DNA of 64,000 nucleotides from VRUE01 sp963805475 (GTDB taxonomy: Bacteria > Actinomycetota > Thermoleophilia > Solirubrobacterales > 70-9). How positions within the stretch are numbered: the first letter of the stretch is position 1; the number at the start of each line of letters is the position of its first letter. The position numbers and the translations under genes were made by a program. The notes beneath the pieces were generated by a model that was not told where the DNA came from, did not search any database, and saw nothing but the letters and a program-made list of their open reading frames with translations. Where the stretch lies: positions 62,001 to 126,000 of the forward strand of contig CAWDUO010000010.1 in assembly GCA_963805475.1 (NCBI GenBank), in the 5' to 3' direction. Positions 7,863 to 15,807 of this stretch are shown one piece after another.

Positions 7863-8345
7863 GTGAGTGGAGGGACGACATGGCCGGAGGAGCCTGCGGA
7901 GCGGGTTCGGGAGCTTGTGGAGGGGGTGCTCGACGAACTCGACCTCGAGGGGGATGTGGAGATCCGCGAGGGCGACGAGCGGATCGAGGCCGAGGTCGTG
8001 GGGGACGAGGACTACGGGCTGTTGATCGGCAAGCGCGGCCAGACGATCGACGCGCTGCAGCTGCTCTGCTTCCAGGCGGCCTTCCGCGGCCTGCGCGATC
8101 GCAAGCGGGTCGTGATCGACGCCGCCGGCTACCGCGAGCGGCGCAAGGAGGTGCTGACCGCGCGCGCGGACCGGGCCGCCGAGCAGGCGCTGGAGCGCGG
8201 GGTCAGCGTCGAGATGGACCCGATGAGCGCCCAGGAACGGCGGGTGGTCCACGAGCACCTGAAGGAGCGGTCGGGGGTTGAGACCTTTAGCGAAGGGGAC
8301 GAGCCGCGGAGGTGCGTGGTCGTCGCCCCCTTGGTTTCTGAGTAG
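7863..8345 (+). CDS. khpB: KH/R3H RNA-binding protein (Jag/KhpB)
   Basis: A 160-residue RNA-binding protein in its usual place downstream of yidC. The KH domain carries GLLIGKRGQTIDALQLL (around residues 52-68). The C-terminal R3H domain has ERRVVHEHLKERSGVETFSE followed by the conserved EPRRCVVVAP. The separate Jag_N domain is absent, as usual in actinobacterial forms. The GTG start at 7863 follows a 261-nt gap half filled by element A1. Its TAG stop at 8343-8345 overlaps the left edge of element B1. Confidence 0.93.
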   Translation: MSGGTTWPEEPAERVRELVEGVLDELDLEGDVEIREGDERIEAEVVGDEDYGLLIGKRGQTIDALQLLCFQAAFRGLRDRKRVVIDAAGYRERRKEVLTARADRAAEQALERGVSVEMDPMSAQERRVVHEHLKERSGVETFSEGDEPRRCVVVAPLVSE

Positions 8346-8457
8346 GGAGGGTCCGGGGGACCCCTTCACTTAACTTTTTCGAGTTGCGGTTTTGGCTGTC
8401 GACTATGGGTGGCGCCGAAAAAGTACAAGACGTTTCGGGGTCCCCCGGACCCTCCCT
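8344..8457. repeat. Hairpin element B1
   Basis: Perfect 21-bp inverted arms (8344-8364 and 8437-8457) enclose a 72-bp core. Read on the minus strand, the core carries the family-B signature: AACGTCTTGTACTTTTT, GGCGCC, a variable apical part, then AAAAAGTTAAGTG. These A/T tracts also pair with each other, lengthening the hairpin. The arm sequence differs from B2 (23875) and B3 (31582). The element starts at the khpB stop and contains the probable rsmG start codon. Confidence 0.85.
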
Positions 8458-9115
8458 CAACGAGGCGCAGCGGGCGACGATCTCGCTTGTCCTTGAGCTG
8501 CTGGAGGAGGAGCGGGCGTCTGTCAGCTCCGTGACCGAGCCCGATCGTGCGTGGCGGGTGCACGTCGCGGACAGCCTCACCGGGCTTGAGGTAGAGGAGC
8601 TTGCGAGGGCTCACAAGATCGCCGATATCGGCTCTGGAGCTGGGTTTCCGGGACTCGTACTGGCTGTCGCTCTACCTGAAGCTCACGTCGATCTGATCGA
8701 GTCCGTGGGGCGGAAGTGCGAGTTCATGCGGCGAGCCATTGAAGCTACCGGGATTCCAAACGCCACCGTCATCAACGCCAGGTCGGAGGAGCTTGCAGCT
8801 GACGAGAAGCGTGAGGCCTACGACGCGGTGACAGCACGCGCCGTGGGTCGCTTGTCGACCTTGGCTGAGCTGGCAGCTCCTCTCCTCCGCGAGGACGGCG
8901 TCCTAGTGGCGTGGAAGGGCAAACGCGACCCCGACGAGGAGCAGCAGCTCGCCCGCGCATCCCGGCAGCTTTCGATGAAGCTGGAGAAGACACTCGACGT
9001 CGGCGACCGGGCCGGCAGCAAACACCGCCACCTCCACGTGCTCCGGAAGCTAGGCCCGACCCCAAAAGCCCTCCCGCGTCGTCCCGGCATGGCGAAGAAG
9101 CGCCCAAGAGGCTGA
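8405..9115 (+). CDS. rsmG: 16S rRNA (guanine-N7) methyltransferase RsmG
   Basis: RsmG methylates G527 of 16S rRNA using S-adenosylmethionine. The SAM-binding motif is IADIGSGAGFPGLVLA and the downstream ITARAV-type motif reads YDAVTARAVGRLSTLAEL. HVADSL matches the conserved HilDSL region. The only plausible starts, ATG 8405 or TTG 8384, lie inside hairpin element B1, so about the first 17 residues are element-encoded and do not resemble the family. The gene is less GC-rich at third codon positions than its neighbours. Element A2 follows 7 nt after the stop. Confidence 0.93.
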   Translation: MGGAEKVQDVSGSPGPSLNEAQRATISLVLELLEEERASVSSVTEPDRAWRVHVADSLTGLEVEELARAHKIADIGSGAGFPGLVLAVALPEAHVDLIESVGRKCEFMRRAIEATGIPNATVINARSEELAADEKREAYDAVTARAVGRLSTLAELAAPLLREDGVLVAWKGKRDPDEEQQLARASRQLSMKLEKTLDVGDRAGSKHRHLHVLRKLGPTPKALPRRPGMAKKRPRG

Positions 9116-9122
9116 ACGCAAA

Positions 9123-9260
9123 GGAGGGTAGGGGGTCATCCCTGGAGTTCCTCCCCACGGCACCGCGGAGTGATCAGACGGCGCCCGCAGGGCGCCGCTC
9201 GAAATTGCAGGCCGCCGAAGGCGGCCGTTGGGAACCTCCAGGGATGACCCCCTACCCTCC
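9123..9260. repeat. Hairpin element A2 (inverted relative to A1)
   Basis: A 138-bp element, exactly the length of A1, between rsmG and parA. Arms 9123-9151 and 9231-9260 are complementary with one bulge. The core, read on the minus strand, matches A1 at about nine positions in ten, including both internal hairpins. Outer arm positions differ from A1 at many places but are compensated on the other side. Confidence 0.85.
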
Positions 9261-9283
9261 TCGCCCAACTAGTCTCTCCAGCC

Positions 9284-10042
9284 ATGGGCCTTGTCTACGC
9301 GGTGGCGAACCAGAAGGGCGGCGTTGGCAAGACGACCACCGCGGTCAACCTCACCGCCTGCGTCGCCGCGGCCGGCTCGCAGACGCTGCTAGTCGATCTC
9401 GACCCCCAGTGCAACGCGACGGTGGCGCTGGGCGGCGACCGCGACGCCCATCCCTCGTCGTACGACTGCCTGATCGGCGAGGTCTCGGTGGCCGAGGCGG
9501 CGCGCCCCGCCGGTCCCGACAACCTTTGGGTCGTGCCTGCCAACCGCGACCTCGCCGGCGCCGCGGTCGAGCTGCCGCGGCTGGAGGGCTCCGAGACGCG
9601 CCTGCGCGAACGGCTGGGGCCGCTGCGCGAGCGCTTCGCCTTCACGATGCTCGACTGCCCGCCGTCGCTGGGGCCGGTCAGCGTCAACGCCCTGGTCGCC
9701 GCCGACCGCGTGATCGTGCCGGTGCAGGCCGAGTACCTGGCGCTGGAGGGCCTGGTCCAGTTCCTCGACACGCTGGGGATGATCCGCCGCGAGCTCAACC
9801 CGGCGCTGAACGTGTCGGGTCTGTTGATCACCATGCACGACGAGCGCACGCGCCTCGCCCAGGACGTCGAGCGGGAGCTGCGCGAGCATTTCCCCGAAAT
9901 GGTCTTCGACACCGTCATACCGCGCAGCGTCAGGGTCGCCGAGGCGCCGAGCTACGGGCTGCCGGTGACCGAGCACGCGCCGTCCTCGCGCGGCGCGGAC
10001 GCCTACGAGGCGCTGGCTAAGGAGCTGACGCGCCGTGGCTAG
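9284..10042 (+). CDS. parA: Chromosome partitioning ATPase ParA (Soj)
   Basis: A 252-residue deviant Walker ATPase driving origin segregation with ParB and parS. The N-terminus MGLVYAVANQKGGVGKTTTA contains the deviant Walker A KGGVGKTT. Walker A' and B are visible as LLVDLDPQ and FTMLDCPPSLGP. The ATG at 9284 lies 23 nt beyond element A2. It overlaps parB by 8 nt, indicating one operon; the parS-like site at 6569 is the probable target of the partner. Confidence 0.95.
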   Translation: MGLVYAVANQKGGVGKTTTAVNLTACVAAAGSQTLLVDLDPQCNATVALGGDRDAHPSSYDCLIGEVSVAEAARPAGPDNLWVVPANRDLAGAAVELPRLEGSETRLRERLGPLRERFAFTMLDCPPSLGPVSVNALVAADRVIVPVQAEYLALEGLVQFLDTLGMIRRELNPALNVSGLLITMHDERTRLAQDVERELREHFPEMVFDTVIPRSVRVAEAPSYGLPVTEHAPSSRGADAYEALAKELTRRG

Positions 10043-10921
10043 CGGCGCCGCCAAGAAGGGCAAGGCGAAGCGCGGCATGGGCCGCGGGTTGGCGGCGATC
10101 CTGCCGGAGAGCGCGCCGGCCGGCGACGTCGGCGAGCTGCGCGAGCTGCCGGTCGGCCTGATCGAGCCCAACCCGAATCAGCCGCGGACCAAGTTCGACC
10201 CCGAGGCGCTCGCCGCGCTCGCCGAATCGATCGAGAGCAGCGGCGTCGTGCAGCCGCTCCTGGTCCGCCCCCTGCACGACGGCGGCTACGAGCTGATCGC
10301 GGGCGAGCGCCGCTGGCGCGCCGCCCGGCAGGCGGGCCTGGAGAAGGTGCCGGCGGTGGTGCGCGACTCCGAGCGGACCGAGCGGCTCGAGGTGGCGCTG
10401 ATCGAGAACATGGTCCGCGAGGACCTCAACCCGGTCGAGGAGGCGCGCGCCTGCGCGGCCCTGGTCGAGGACCTGGGGCTCTCCAAAGAGGATCTCGCGC
10501 GGCGCATCGGCCGCAGTCGGCCCGCCGTCTCCAACCTGATCCGCCTGCTCGACCTGCCCGACGAGGCGCTCGAGCTGCTCGAGTCGGGCGAGCTCAGCGA
10601 GGGCCACGGCCGCGCCCTGCTCGCCGCCTCCGGCAACGACGCGCGACGCCGCCTCGCCCGCGACGCCGCGCGCGGCGGCTGGTCGGTGCGAGAGACCGAG
10701 AACAGGGTCAAGCTGGCTGGCCAGCCAAAAGCCCGCAAGGGCGGCGGCGCGAGGCTCAGCGCCGAGGAGGCGGCGGCGATCCGCGAGGCCGCCGACAAGC
10801 TCGAAGCGGCGCTCGGCCACGAGGTCCGGGTGCGGCCGCGCGGGGGGGAGGTGGCGGTCGAGATCCGCCTCCCCGGCCTCGACGAGGCCCATACCCTGGC
10901 CGCTATCATCGGCCGGGGCTC

Positions 10922-10931
<10 letters not shown>
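10035..10931 (+). CDS. parB: Chromosome partitioning protein ParB
   Basis: A 298-residue ParB/Spo0J CTPase-type clamp that binds parS. After the GRGLAAILP N-terminal motif, the CTP-binding region contains PNPNQPRTKFD and ELIAGERRWRAARQAG (around residues 85-100). ENMVREDLNPVEEARA follows. The helix-turn-helix is near LSKEDLARRIGRSRPAVSNL. The GTG start at 10035 lies inside the end of parA. The TAG stop (10929-10931) falls within the downstream tRNA-Ile gene, an unusual 10-nt sense overlap. Confidence 0.95.
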
Positions 10932-10995
<64 letters not shown>

Positions 10996-10996
10996 C

Positions 10997-11488
10997 TTGC
11001 AGCAGATGCAGATCTACGGGGTCAGCTTCGACATGGTCGGCAAGCAGCCGATCGTCTTGCTGAAGACGGTCGACGGCAACCAGTTCCTGCCTATCTGGAT
11101 CGGCCACCCCGAGGCCGCGGCGATCCTGATGAAGCTCCAGGGCGCCTCGACGCCGCGGCCGATGACGCACGACCTGCTCTCCGACGTGCTCGAGCAGCTC
11201 GACGCCAAGTGCGTGCGGGTCTCGGTGACGGAGCTGCGCGACAACACCTTCTACGCCTCGATCACGGTTTCGATCGACGGCTCGGAGCTGGAGATCGACT
11301 CTCGCCCCTCCGACGCCCTCGCCCTCGCGGTGCGCGTCTCGGCGCCGATCTTCGCGGCCGAGGAGGTGATCGAGGAGTCGGCGATCGAGTTCGAGCACGA
11401 GGTCGAGGACACCGAGGAGGTCGTCGACAAGTTCAAAGAGTTCCTCGACGAGGTATCGCCCGAGGACTTCCTCGAGGGCGACTCCTAG
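10997..11488 (+). CDS. Bifunctional nuclease (BFN/DUF151) family protein
   Basis: A 163-residue protein of the BFN domain family, first described as plant and bacterial nucleases with DNase/RNase activity; the bacterial role is poorly known. The family pattern is seen in PIVLLKTVDGNQFLPIWIG, then EAAAILMKLQG and LEIDSRPSDALALAVR. A Glu/Asp-rich C-terminal tail follows. TTG at 10997 or ATG at 11006 may be the start; the ATG better matches the family N-terminus. Either leaves almost no leader after the tRNA, so a promoter upstream of or inside the tRNA, or tRNA processing, must produce the mRNA. Confidence 0.85.
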   Translation: MQQMQIYGVSFDMVGKQPIVLLKTVDGNQFLPIWIGHPEAAAILMKLQGASTPRPMTHDLLSDVLEQLDAKCVRVSVTELRDNTFYASITVSIDGSELEIDSRPSDALALAVRVSAPIFAAEEVIEESAIEFEHEVEDTEEVVDKFKEFLDEVSPEDFLEGDS

Positions 11489-12417
11489 GCGGCAGCCGGC
11501 TTCAGCGCGAGGTCGAGGATCCGTTCGACCAGCTGCTCGAACGACATCCCCGCCGCCTCGGCGGCCTGGGGGAGGAGGCTGGTGTCGGTGAGGCCGGGGA
11601 TCGCGTTGACCTCGAGCACCCGCGGGCCGTCGCCGCCGAGGATCAGGTCGACGCGGGAGAAGCCGGCGCAGCCGAGCGCCTCGTAGGCGCCGAGCGCCGC
11701 CTCCTCGACCGCGGCCGCGTCCCCCTCTCCCAGCTCGGCCGGGCAGGCGAACTCGGTGCGGCCGATCTCGTAGCGGGCCTCGAAGTCGTAGCGGTCGCCT
11801 TCTCCGGGAATCGCCTCGACGACCGGCAGCGCCTCGCCGCCGAGCACGCCGACCGCCAGCTCGCGCCCCTCGGCGAAACGCTCCAGCAGGACGCGGTCGT
11901 CGTAGCTGAAGGCAGAGACCAGCGCCGCGGGGACGTCGTCCCGGGCGGCGGCGAACTTGACGCCGAGCGCCGAGCCGCCGCGGCTGGGCTTGACCACGAG
12001 CGGAAAGCCGAGCCGCCGCTCGAGCTCGCCGAGCGCCTCGGCCGCGCCGAGCTCGCGGAAGGCGGTCTCGTTGAAGGCGAACCAGTCGGGGGTCGGCACG
12101 CCGGCGGCGCGCAGCTCGTGCTTGGCGAGGACCTTGTCCATGCAGCGCGCGCAGGCGGCGACGCCGGGGCCGGTGAAGGGCAGGCCGAGAATCTCGAGCA
12201 GCTCCTGCACCGTGCCGTCCTCGCCGCCCGGTCCGTGCATGGCGACGAAGACGACGTCGGGGCGCGAAGCGGCGAGCCGGCCGACCAGGTCGGCGCCGGC
12301 GTCGATCGGCACGACCTCATGGCCGAGCCGCCCGAGCGCGTCCTCGACCCGCGCCCCGGAGCGCAGCGAGACGCCGCGCTCGAGCGAGCGGCCGCCCTTG
12401 AGGACGGCGACCTTCAC
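11485..12417 (-). CDS. ddl: D-alanine--D-alanine ligase
   Basis: A 310-residue ATP-grasp ligase making the D-Ala-D-Ala dipeptide of peptidoglycan. The N-terminal MKVAVLKGGRSLERGVSL is the Ddl signature. AMHGPGGEDGTVQELLEILG is present, as is VVKPSRGGSALGV in the ATP-grasp domain. The C-terminal metal-binding end is VLEVNAIPGLTDTSLLPQ. GTG at 12417 overlaps the stop of the aminotransferase gene upstream, and it converges with the BFN gene. Confidence 0.95.
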   Translation of the reverse strand: MKVAVLKGGRSLERGVSLRSGARVEDALGRLGHEVVPIDAGADLVGRLAASRPDVVFVAMHGPGGEDGTVQELLEILGLPFTGPGVAACARCMDKVLAKHELRAAGVPTPDWFAFNETAFRELGAAEALGELERRLGFPLVVKPSRGGSALGVKFAAARDDVPAALVSAFSYDDRVLLERFAEGRELAVGVLGGEALPVVEAIPGEGDRYDFEARYEIGRTEFACPAELGEGDAAAVEEAALGAYEALGCAGFSRVDLILGGDGPRVLEVNAIPGLTDTSLLPQAAEAAGMSFEQLVERILDLALKPAAA

Positions 12418-13796
12418 GCGGCGCCGTCCCCGGTCTTGCGGAAGGGAAGCACGTCCCCGCCGGTTTGATCGTCCCTTGACTTCGCCCCCGCCGCCTCGGG
12501 CGCCTGAGGCGTTCCGTGTTCACCGGTGAGGGCGGAGTACAGGCCGACTTGCTCGGAGATCACTTTGCCGATCCGGCGGATGCCCTCGCGGATTTGGTCC
12601 TCGCTCACGCCGGAGAAGTTGAGGCGCATCGAGTTGCGGCCGCGGCTTTCGTCGACGAAAGCCGACTGGCCGGGGACGAAGGCGACGTCCTCGCGCAGCG
12701 CCTTGGCCAGCAGGTCGGTCGTGTCGATGTAGTCGGGCAGGGTCGCCCAGATGAACAGGCCGCCTTCCGGTTCGGTCCAGCTCGTCTGCGCCGGGAAGTG
12801 CTCGCGCAGCGCGGCGATCATCACGTCGCGGCGGCGGCGGTAGATCTCGACCAGGTCGGCGATGTAGGAGCGCCACCGCCCTTCGCCGAAGTACTCGCGG
12901 ACGAAGTGCTGGGTGAGGGTCGAGGTGCAGAGGTCCGAGGCCTGCTTGCCGAGCACGATCTTCTCCATCACCGGCGGCGGCGCCACGGCCCAGCCCAGCC
13001 GGATCCCCGGCGAGAGGATCTTCGAGAGGGTGCCGACGTAGATCACGAAGTCGCCGCCGTCGAGCTGGTAGAGCGGCGGCAGCGGCTCGCCGCCGAAGCG
13101 CAGCAGGCCGTAGGGGTTGTCCTCGACCACGAGCAGCTCGTGCAGGCGCGCCAGCTCGACCAGGCGCCGCCGGCGCGCCAGCGACATCGTCACCCCGGCC
13201 GGGTTCTGGAAGGTCGGCACCGAGTAGACGAATTTGGGCCGGCGCCCCTCGCCCGCCAACCGCTCCAGCACCGCTTCCAGCTCGTCGATCCGCATCCCCT
13301 CGCCATCGCACTCGATCTGGATCGTCTCCGCCTGGTAGCTGCAGAAGACCGGCACCGCGCCGGGGTAGGTCGGCGCCTCGCAGATCACCACGTCGCCCGG
13401 GTCGACCAGGGTCTTGCAGATCAGGTCGATCGCCTGCTGGCCGCCGGTGGTGACGATCACGTCGTCGGGGTCGGGCAGCATGCCCTCGGCGCCCATCACC
13501 TCGAGGATGCAGTCGACGGTCTCGGCGAAGCCCTCGGTCGGCCCGTACTGGAGAGCCTCCGCCGTCGACTCCTGGGCGATCCGGGTCATCTGGGCGGCGA
13601 AGGTGGCGGCCGGGAAGGTCGAGGTGTCGGGCAGGCCGCCGGCCAGCGAGATCACCTCGGGCCGCGCCGTGACCGCCATCAGGTCGCGCATCGCCGAGGA
13701 GCGCATCACCCCGGTGCGCGCGGCGAACAGCCCGGCGTAGCGCTCGAGGTCGCGGCTGCTGGTGTGGGCGCGGCGCCGGGGCGGCGTCTCTTCCAT
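12414..13796 (-). CDS. PLP-dependent aminotransferase, class I/II (LysN/2-aminoadipate type)
   Basis: A 460-residue fold-type I aminotransferase. It has no N-terminal GntR domain, unlike MocR regulators. VITLAGG-type EVISLAGGLPDTSTFP is followed by QYGPTEGF and IVTTGGQQAIDLI. The PLP lysine lies in GTLSKILSPGIRLGW and the carboxylate-binding arginine in RNSMRLNFSG. It resembles 2-aminoadipate/valine--pyruvate-type enzymes, but the substrate cannot be read from sequence. The last ~45 residues are a hydrophilic extension beyond the fold. It is translationally coupled to ddl (GTGA overlap), which might point to amino-acid supply, but this is inference. Confidence 0.88.
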   Translation of the reverse strand: MEETPPRRRAHTSSRDLERYAGLFAARTGVMRSSAMRDLMAVTARPEVISLAGGLPDTSTFPAATFAAQMTRIAQESTAEALQYGPTEGFAETVDCILEVMGAEGMLPDPDDVIVTTGGQQAIDLICKTLVDPGDVVICEAPTYPGAVPVFCSYQAETIQIECDGEGMRIDELEAVLERLAGEGRRPKFVYSVPTFQNPAGVTMSLARRRRLVELARLHELLVVEDNPYGLLRFGGEPLPPLYQLDGGDFVIYVGTLSKILSPGIRLGWAVAPPPVMEKIVLGKQASDLCTSTLTQHFVREYFGEGRWRSYIADLVEIYRRRRDVMIAALREHFPAQTSWTEPEGGLFIWATLPDYIDTTDLLAKALREDVAFVPGQSAFVDESRGRNSMRLNFSGVSEDQIREGIRRIGKVISEQVGLYSALTGEHGTPQAPEAAGAKSRDDQTGGDVLPFRKTGDGAA

Positions 13797-13818
13797 CCCT
13801 GGAGTGTAGGTTTTCCGC

Positions 13819-14253
13819 GTGAGCTTCCTCGAAGGAGCCGGGCTCGAGCTCGGCATCGGCATCGCGATCGGCATGCTCGCCGGCGCCACCGGCACGCACG
13901 GCTCCGCCCGCGGACGGATGACCCTGCTCGCGGCGGTCATCGGCCTGGTCGTCGGCTTCCTGCTCGCCGGCGCGGCCGACCTCGACAACCTGATCGGGGC
14001 GATCTTCGGCGCCGTCGGCGCGGTGCTCGGTTGCCTGGTGATCAGCGACGTGGTCAGCGGCGCCGGCCGCCGTGAGGGGGGCGGCGGGGGAGCGCTGGGC
14101 TTCATCGTCTCGCTCGCCGCACTGGTCGTGGTCGCCGCGGCGCTGCTCCTGCCGGTGCTGACCCTGCTGGTCATCGTCGCCCTGGTGTGGCTCGGCGTAG
14201 CCCGCCACCGCCGCGCGCAGCGCAAACACGCCGGGCTGCGCGTGCTTCGCTGA
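13819..14253 (+). CDS. Small multi-pass membrane protein, function unknown
   Basis: A 144-residue protein with about four hydrophobic segments: around residues 10-25, 36-53, 57-80 and 92-122. A Gly-rich hinge sits near residues 85-92, followed by a basic C-terminal tail. The GTG start at 13819 is 22 nt from the divergent aminotransferase. No catalytic motif is visible and I do not recognise the family. Confidence 0.7.
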   Translation: MSFLEGAGLELGIGIAIGMLAGATGTHGSARGRMTLLAAVIGLVVGFLLAGAADLDNLIGAIFGAVGAVLGCLVISDVVSGAGRREGGGGGALGFIVSLAALVVVAAALLLPVLTLLVIVALVWLGVARHRRAQRKHAGLRVLR

Positions 14254-14304
14254 ATAAAACGCCGCCTCCTCTGCTCCCGCGTCCGGGGGCGGCTTTGCCG
14301 CCTG

Positions 14305-15807
14305 ATGTTCAGAATCAGAGCGGTGGCCAGGAAACTCGTCCTTGTCTACGTCGACTCGCTGCGCACCGACATGCTCGAACGGGCGGTGGCCGAGGGGCGG
14401 GCGCCGACCTTCGCCGCGCTGCTCGAGCGGGGGACGCTGATTCCCGACTGCGTCTCCAGCTTTCCCTCGGTGACGCCGGTCGCCTGCGCCGAGATGGTCA
14501 CGGGCGTCGCCGCCGACCGTCACTGGATCAGCGGCATGAACTGGTTCCACCGGCTGGAGCGCCGCTACGTCGAGTACGGCTCCTCGCTGGAGGCGACGCG
14601 GACAGTCGGGATCTTCCGCGCCCTCTACGACCTCGTCTACAACATGAACCTCGCCCATCTCAACCCCGCGGCCGAGACCCTGTTCGAGCGGCTCGACGAC
14701 GCCGGCGCGCGGACCGCTTGCACGCCGTTCCTGATCTACCGCGGGCGTCACCGGCACGAGGTCTCGCTCGAGGGGCTGCTGCGCCGCGCGGTGGAGACGA
14801 CGCGGCTGAAGTTCCGCCACCACACCTGGGGGCCGGGCGAGCTGTTCTACGGCGACCTATACGCGAGCCGCGAGGTGCCCTGCAAGTCGACCTCGATCCC
14901 CGGCGGCCGCGATCCCTACTCGGCCTGCTGCGCCGCCGAGCTGGAGCGCGCGGACGCCTACGACTTCCTGCTGCTATCGCTGCCCGACAACGACAACTAC
15001 TCGCACCGCTTCGGGCCCGAGGCCAGCGTCGAGTCGATCGCCAAGGCCGACGAGTGCTTCGCCGAGCTGGTCGAGGCGGGCGGCGGCCTGCGCCGCTTCC
15101 TCGCCGAGCACGCCGTCATCCTGCTCGCCGACCACGCGCAGACGCCGGTCGACCGCGGCCTGCCGCTCGCCGAGGTGCTCGGCCGCGAGTGGACCGTGCT
15201 CGCTCCGTCGGACGACAGGCCGGAGCTGGCGCAGCTGGCGGTCAGCCCGACCGGCAGGGCCGCCCACGTCTACGTGCTGCCGGGGGAGGGCGAGCGCGCC
15301 CAGCCCGAGGAGGTGCGGCGGCGGCTGGGGGAGATCGAGGGCGTCGAGCTGGTCTGCCGGCGGGACGGAGACGACGCGGTGGTCGAACGCGGCGGCGCGG
15401 AGCTGCGCTTCCGGCGCGGCAGGCGGCTCTCCGATCTGCGCGGGGAGCGCTGGGACGTCGAGGGGGAGCTCGGCGTGCTGGAGGCGACGATCGAGGGACG
15501 CGTCTTTCGCAGCGACGAGTATCCGGACGCGCTGGGCCGCGTCCACGCCGCCGTCGGCGCGCCGCACGCCGGCGACCTCGTCGTCTCGCTCGCCCCCGGC
15601 TACGAGGCGGTCGACTGGGGCGGGGTCAGCCACGCCGGGGGCGGCAGCCACGGCTCGCTGCGCGCCGGCGACTCGCTGGGGCCGTTGCTGTTCGTCGGCT
15701 GCGGGCCCGACGACCCGCGTTCCCGTCGGCAGTGGGCGCTGCGCGACGTCGCCCCGATCGTGCTGGAGCACTTCCTGGGCGCGGGGGGCGGACGGGGGAC
15801 TCCATGA
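14305..15807 (+). CDS. Alkaline phosphatase / nucleotide pyrophosphatase superfamily protein
   Basis: A 500-residue metalloenzyme-like protein. The first metal site is in KLVLVYVDSLRTDML, and the nucleophile region is SSFPSVTPVACAEMVTG (Ser/Thr in the FPSxT motif). Further metal ligands are suggested by LLLSLPDNDNYSHRFGP and VILLADHAQTPV. A late histidine segment, GGSHGSLRAGDS, is also present. This pattern fits type I phosphodiesterases/nucleotide pyrophosphatases (PF01663). No signal peptide is evident. It overlaps the membrane protein downstream by 4 nt (ATGA), suggesting a paired role in envelope chemistry; the substrate is unknown. Confidence 0.85.
   Translation: MFRIRAVARKLVLVYVDSLRTDMLERAVAEGRAPTFAALLERGTLIPDCVSSFPSVTPVACAEMVTGVAADRHWISGMNWFHRLERRYVEYGSSLEATRTVGIFRALYDLVYNMNLAHLNPAAETLFERLDDAGARTACTPFLIYRGRHRHEVSLEGLLRRAVETTRLKFRHHTWGPGELFYGDLYASREVPCKSTSIPGGRDPYSACCAAELERADAYDFLLLSLPDNDNYSHRFGPEASVESIAKADECFAELVEAGGGLRRFLAEHAVILLADHAQTPVDRGLPLAEVLGREWTVLAPSDDRPELAQLAVSPTGRAAHVYVLPGEGERAQPEEVRRRLGEIEGVELVCRRDGDDAVVERGGAELRFRRGRRLSDLRGERWDVEGELGVLEATIEGRVFRSDEYPDALGRVHAAVGAPHAGDLVVSLAPGYEAVDWGGVSHAGGGSHGSLRAGDSLGPLLFVGCGPDDPRSRRQWALRDVAPIVLEHFLGAGGGRGTP

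Noticed and set aside
7611..9260. CRISPR or insertion-sequence origin of the repeats
   Set aside because: Copies are not regularly spaced, there is no spacer array, no transposase, and no target-site duplication is evident.
12520..14823. Reading frame of about 770 codons on the minus strand
   Set aside because: It runs across the aminotransferase in another frame and over intergenic sequence; it has an Arg/Pro-rich composition typical of shadows.
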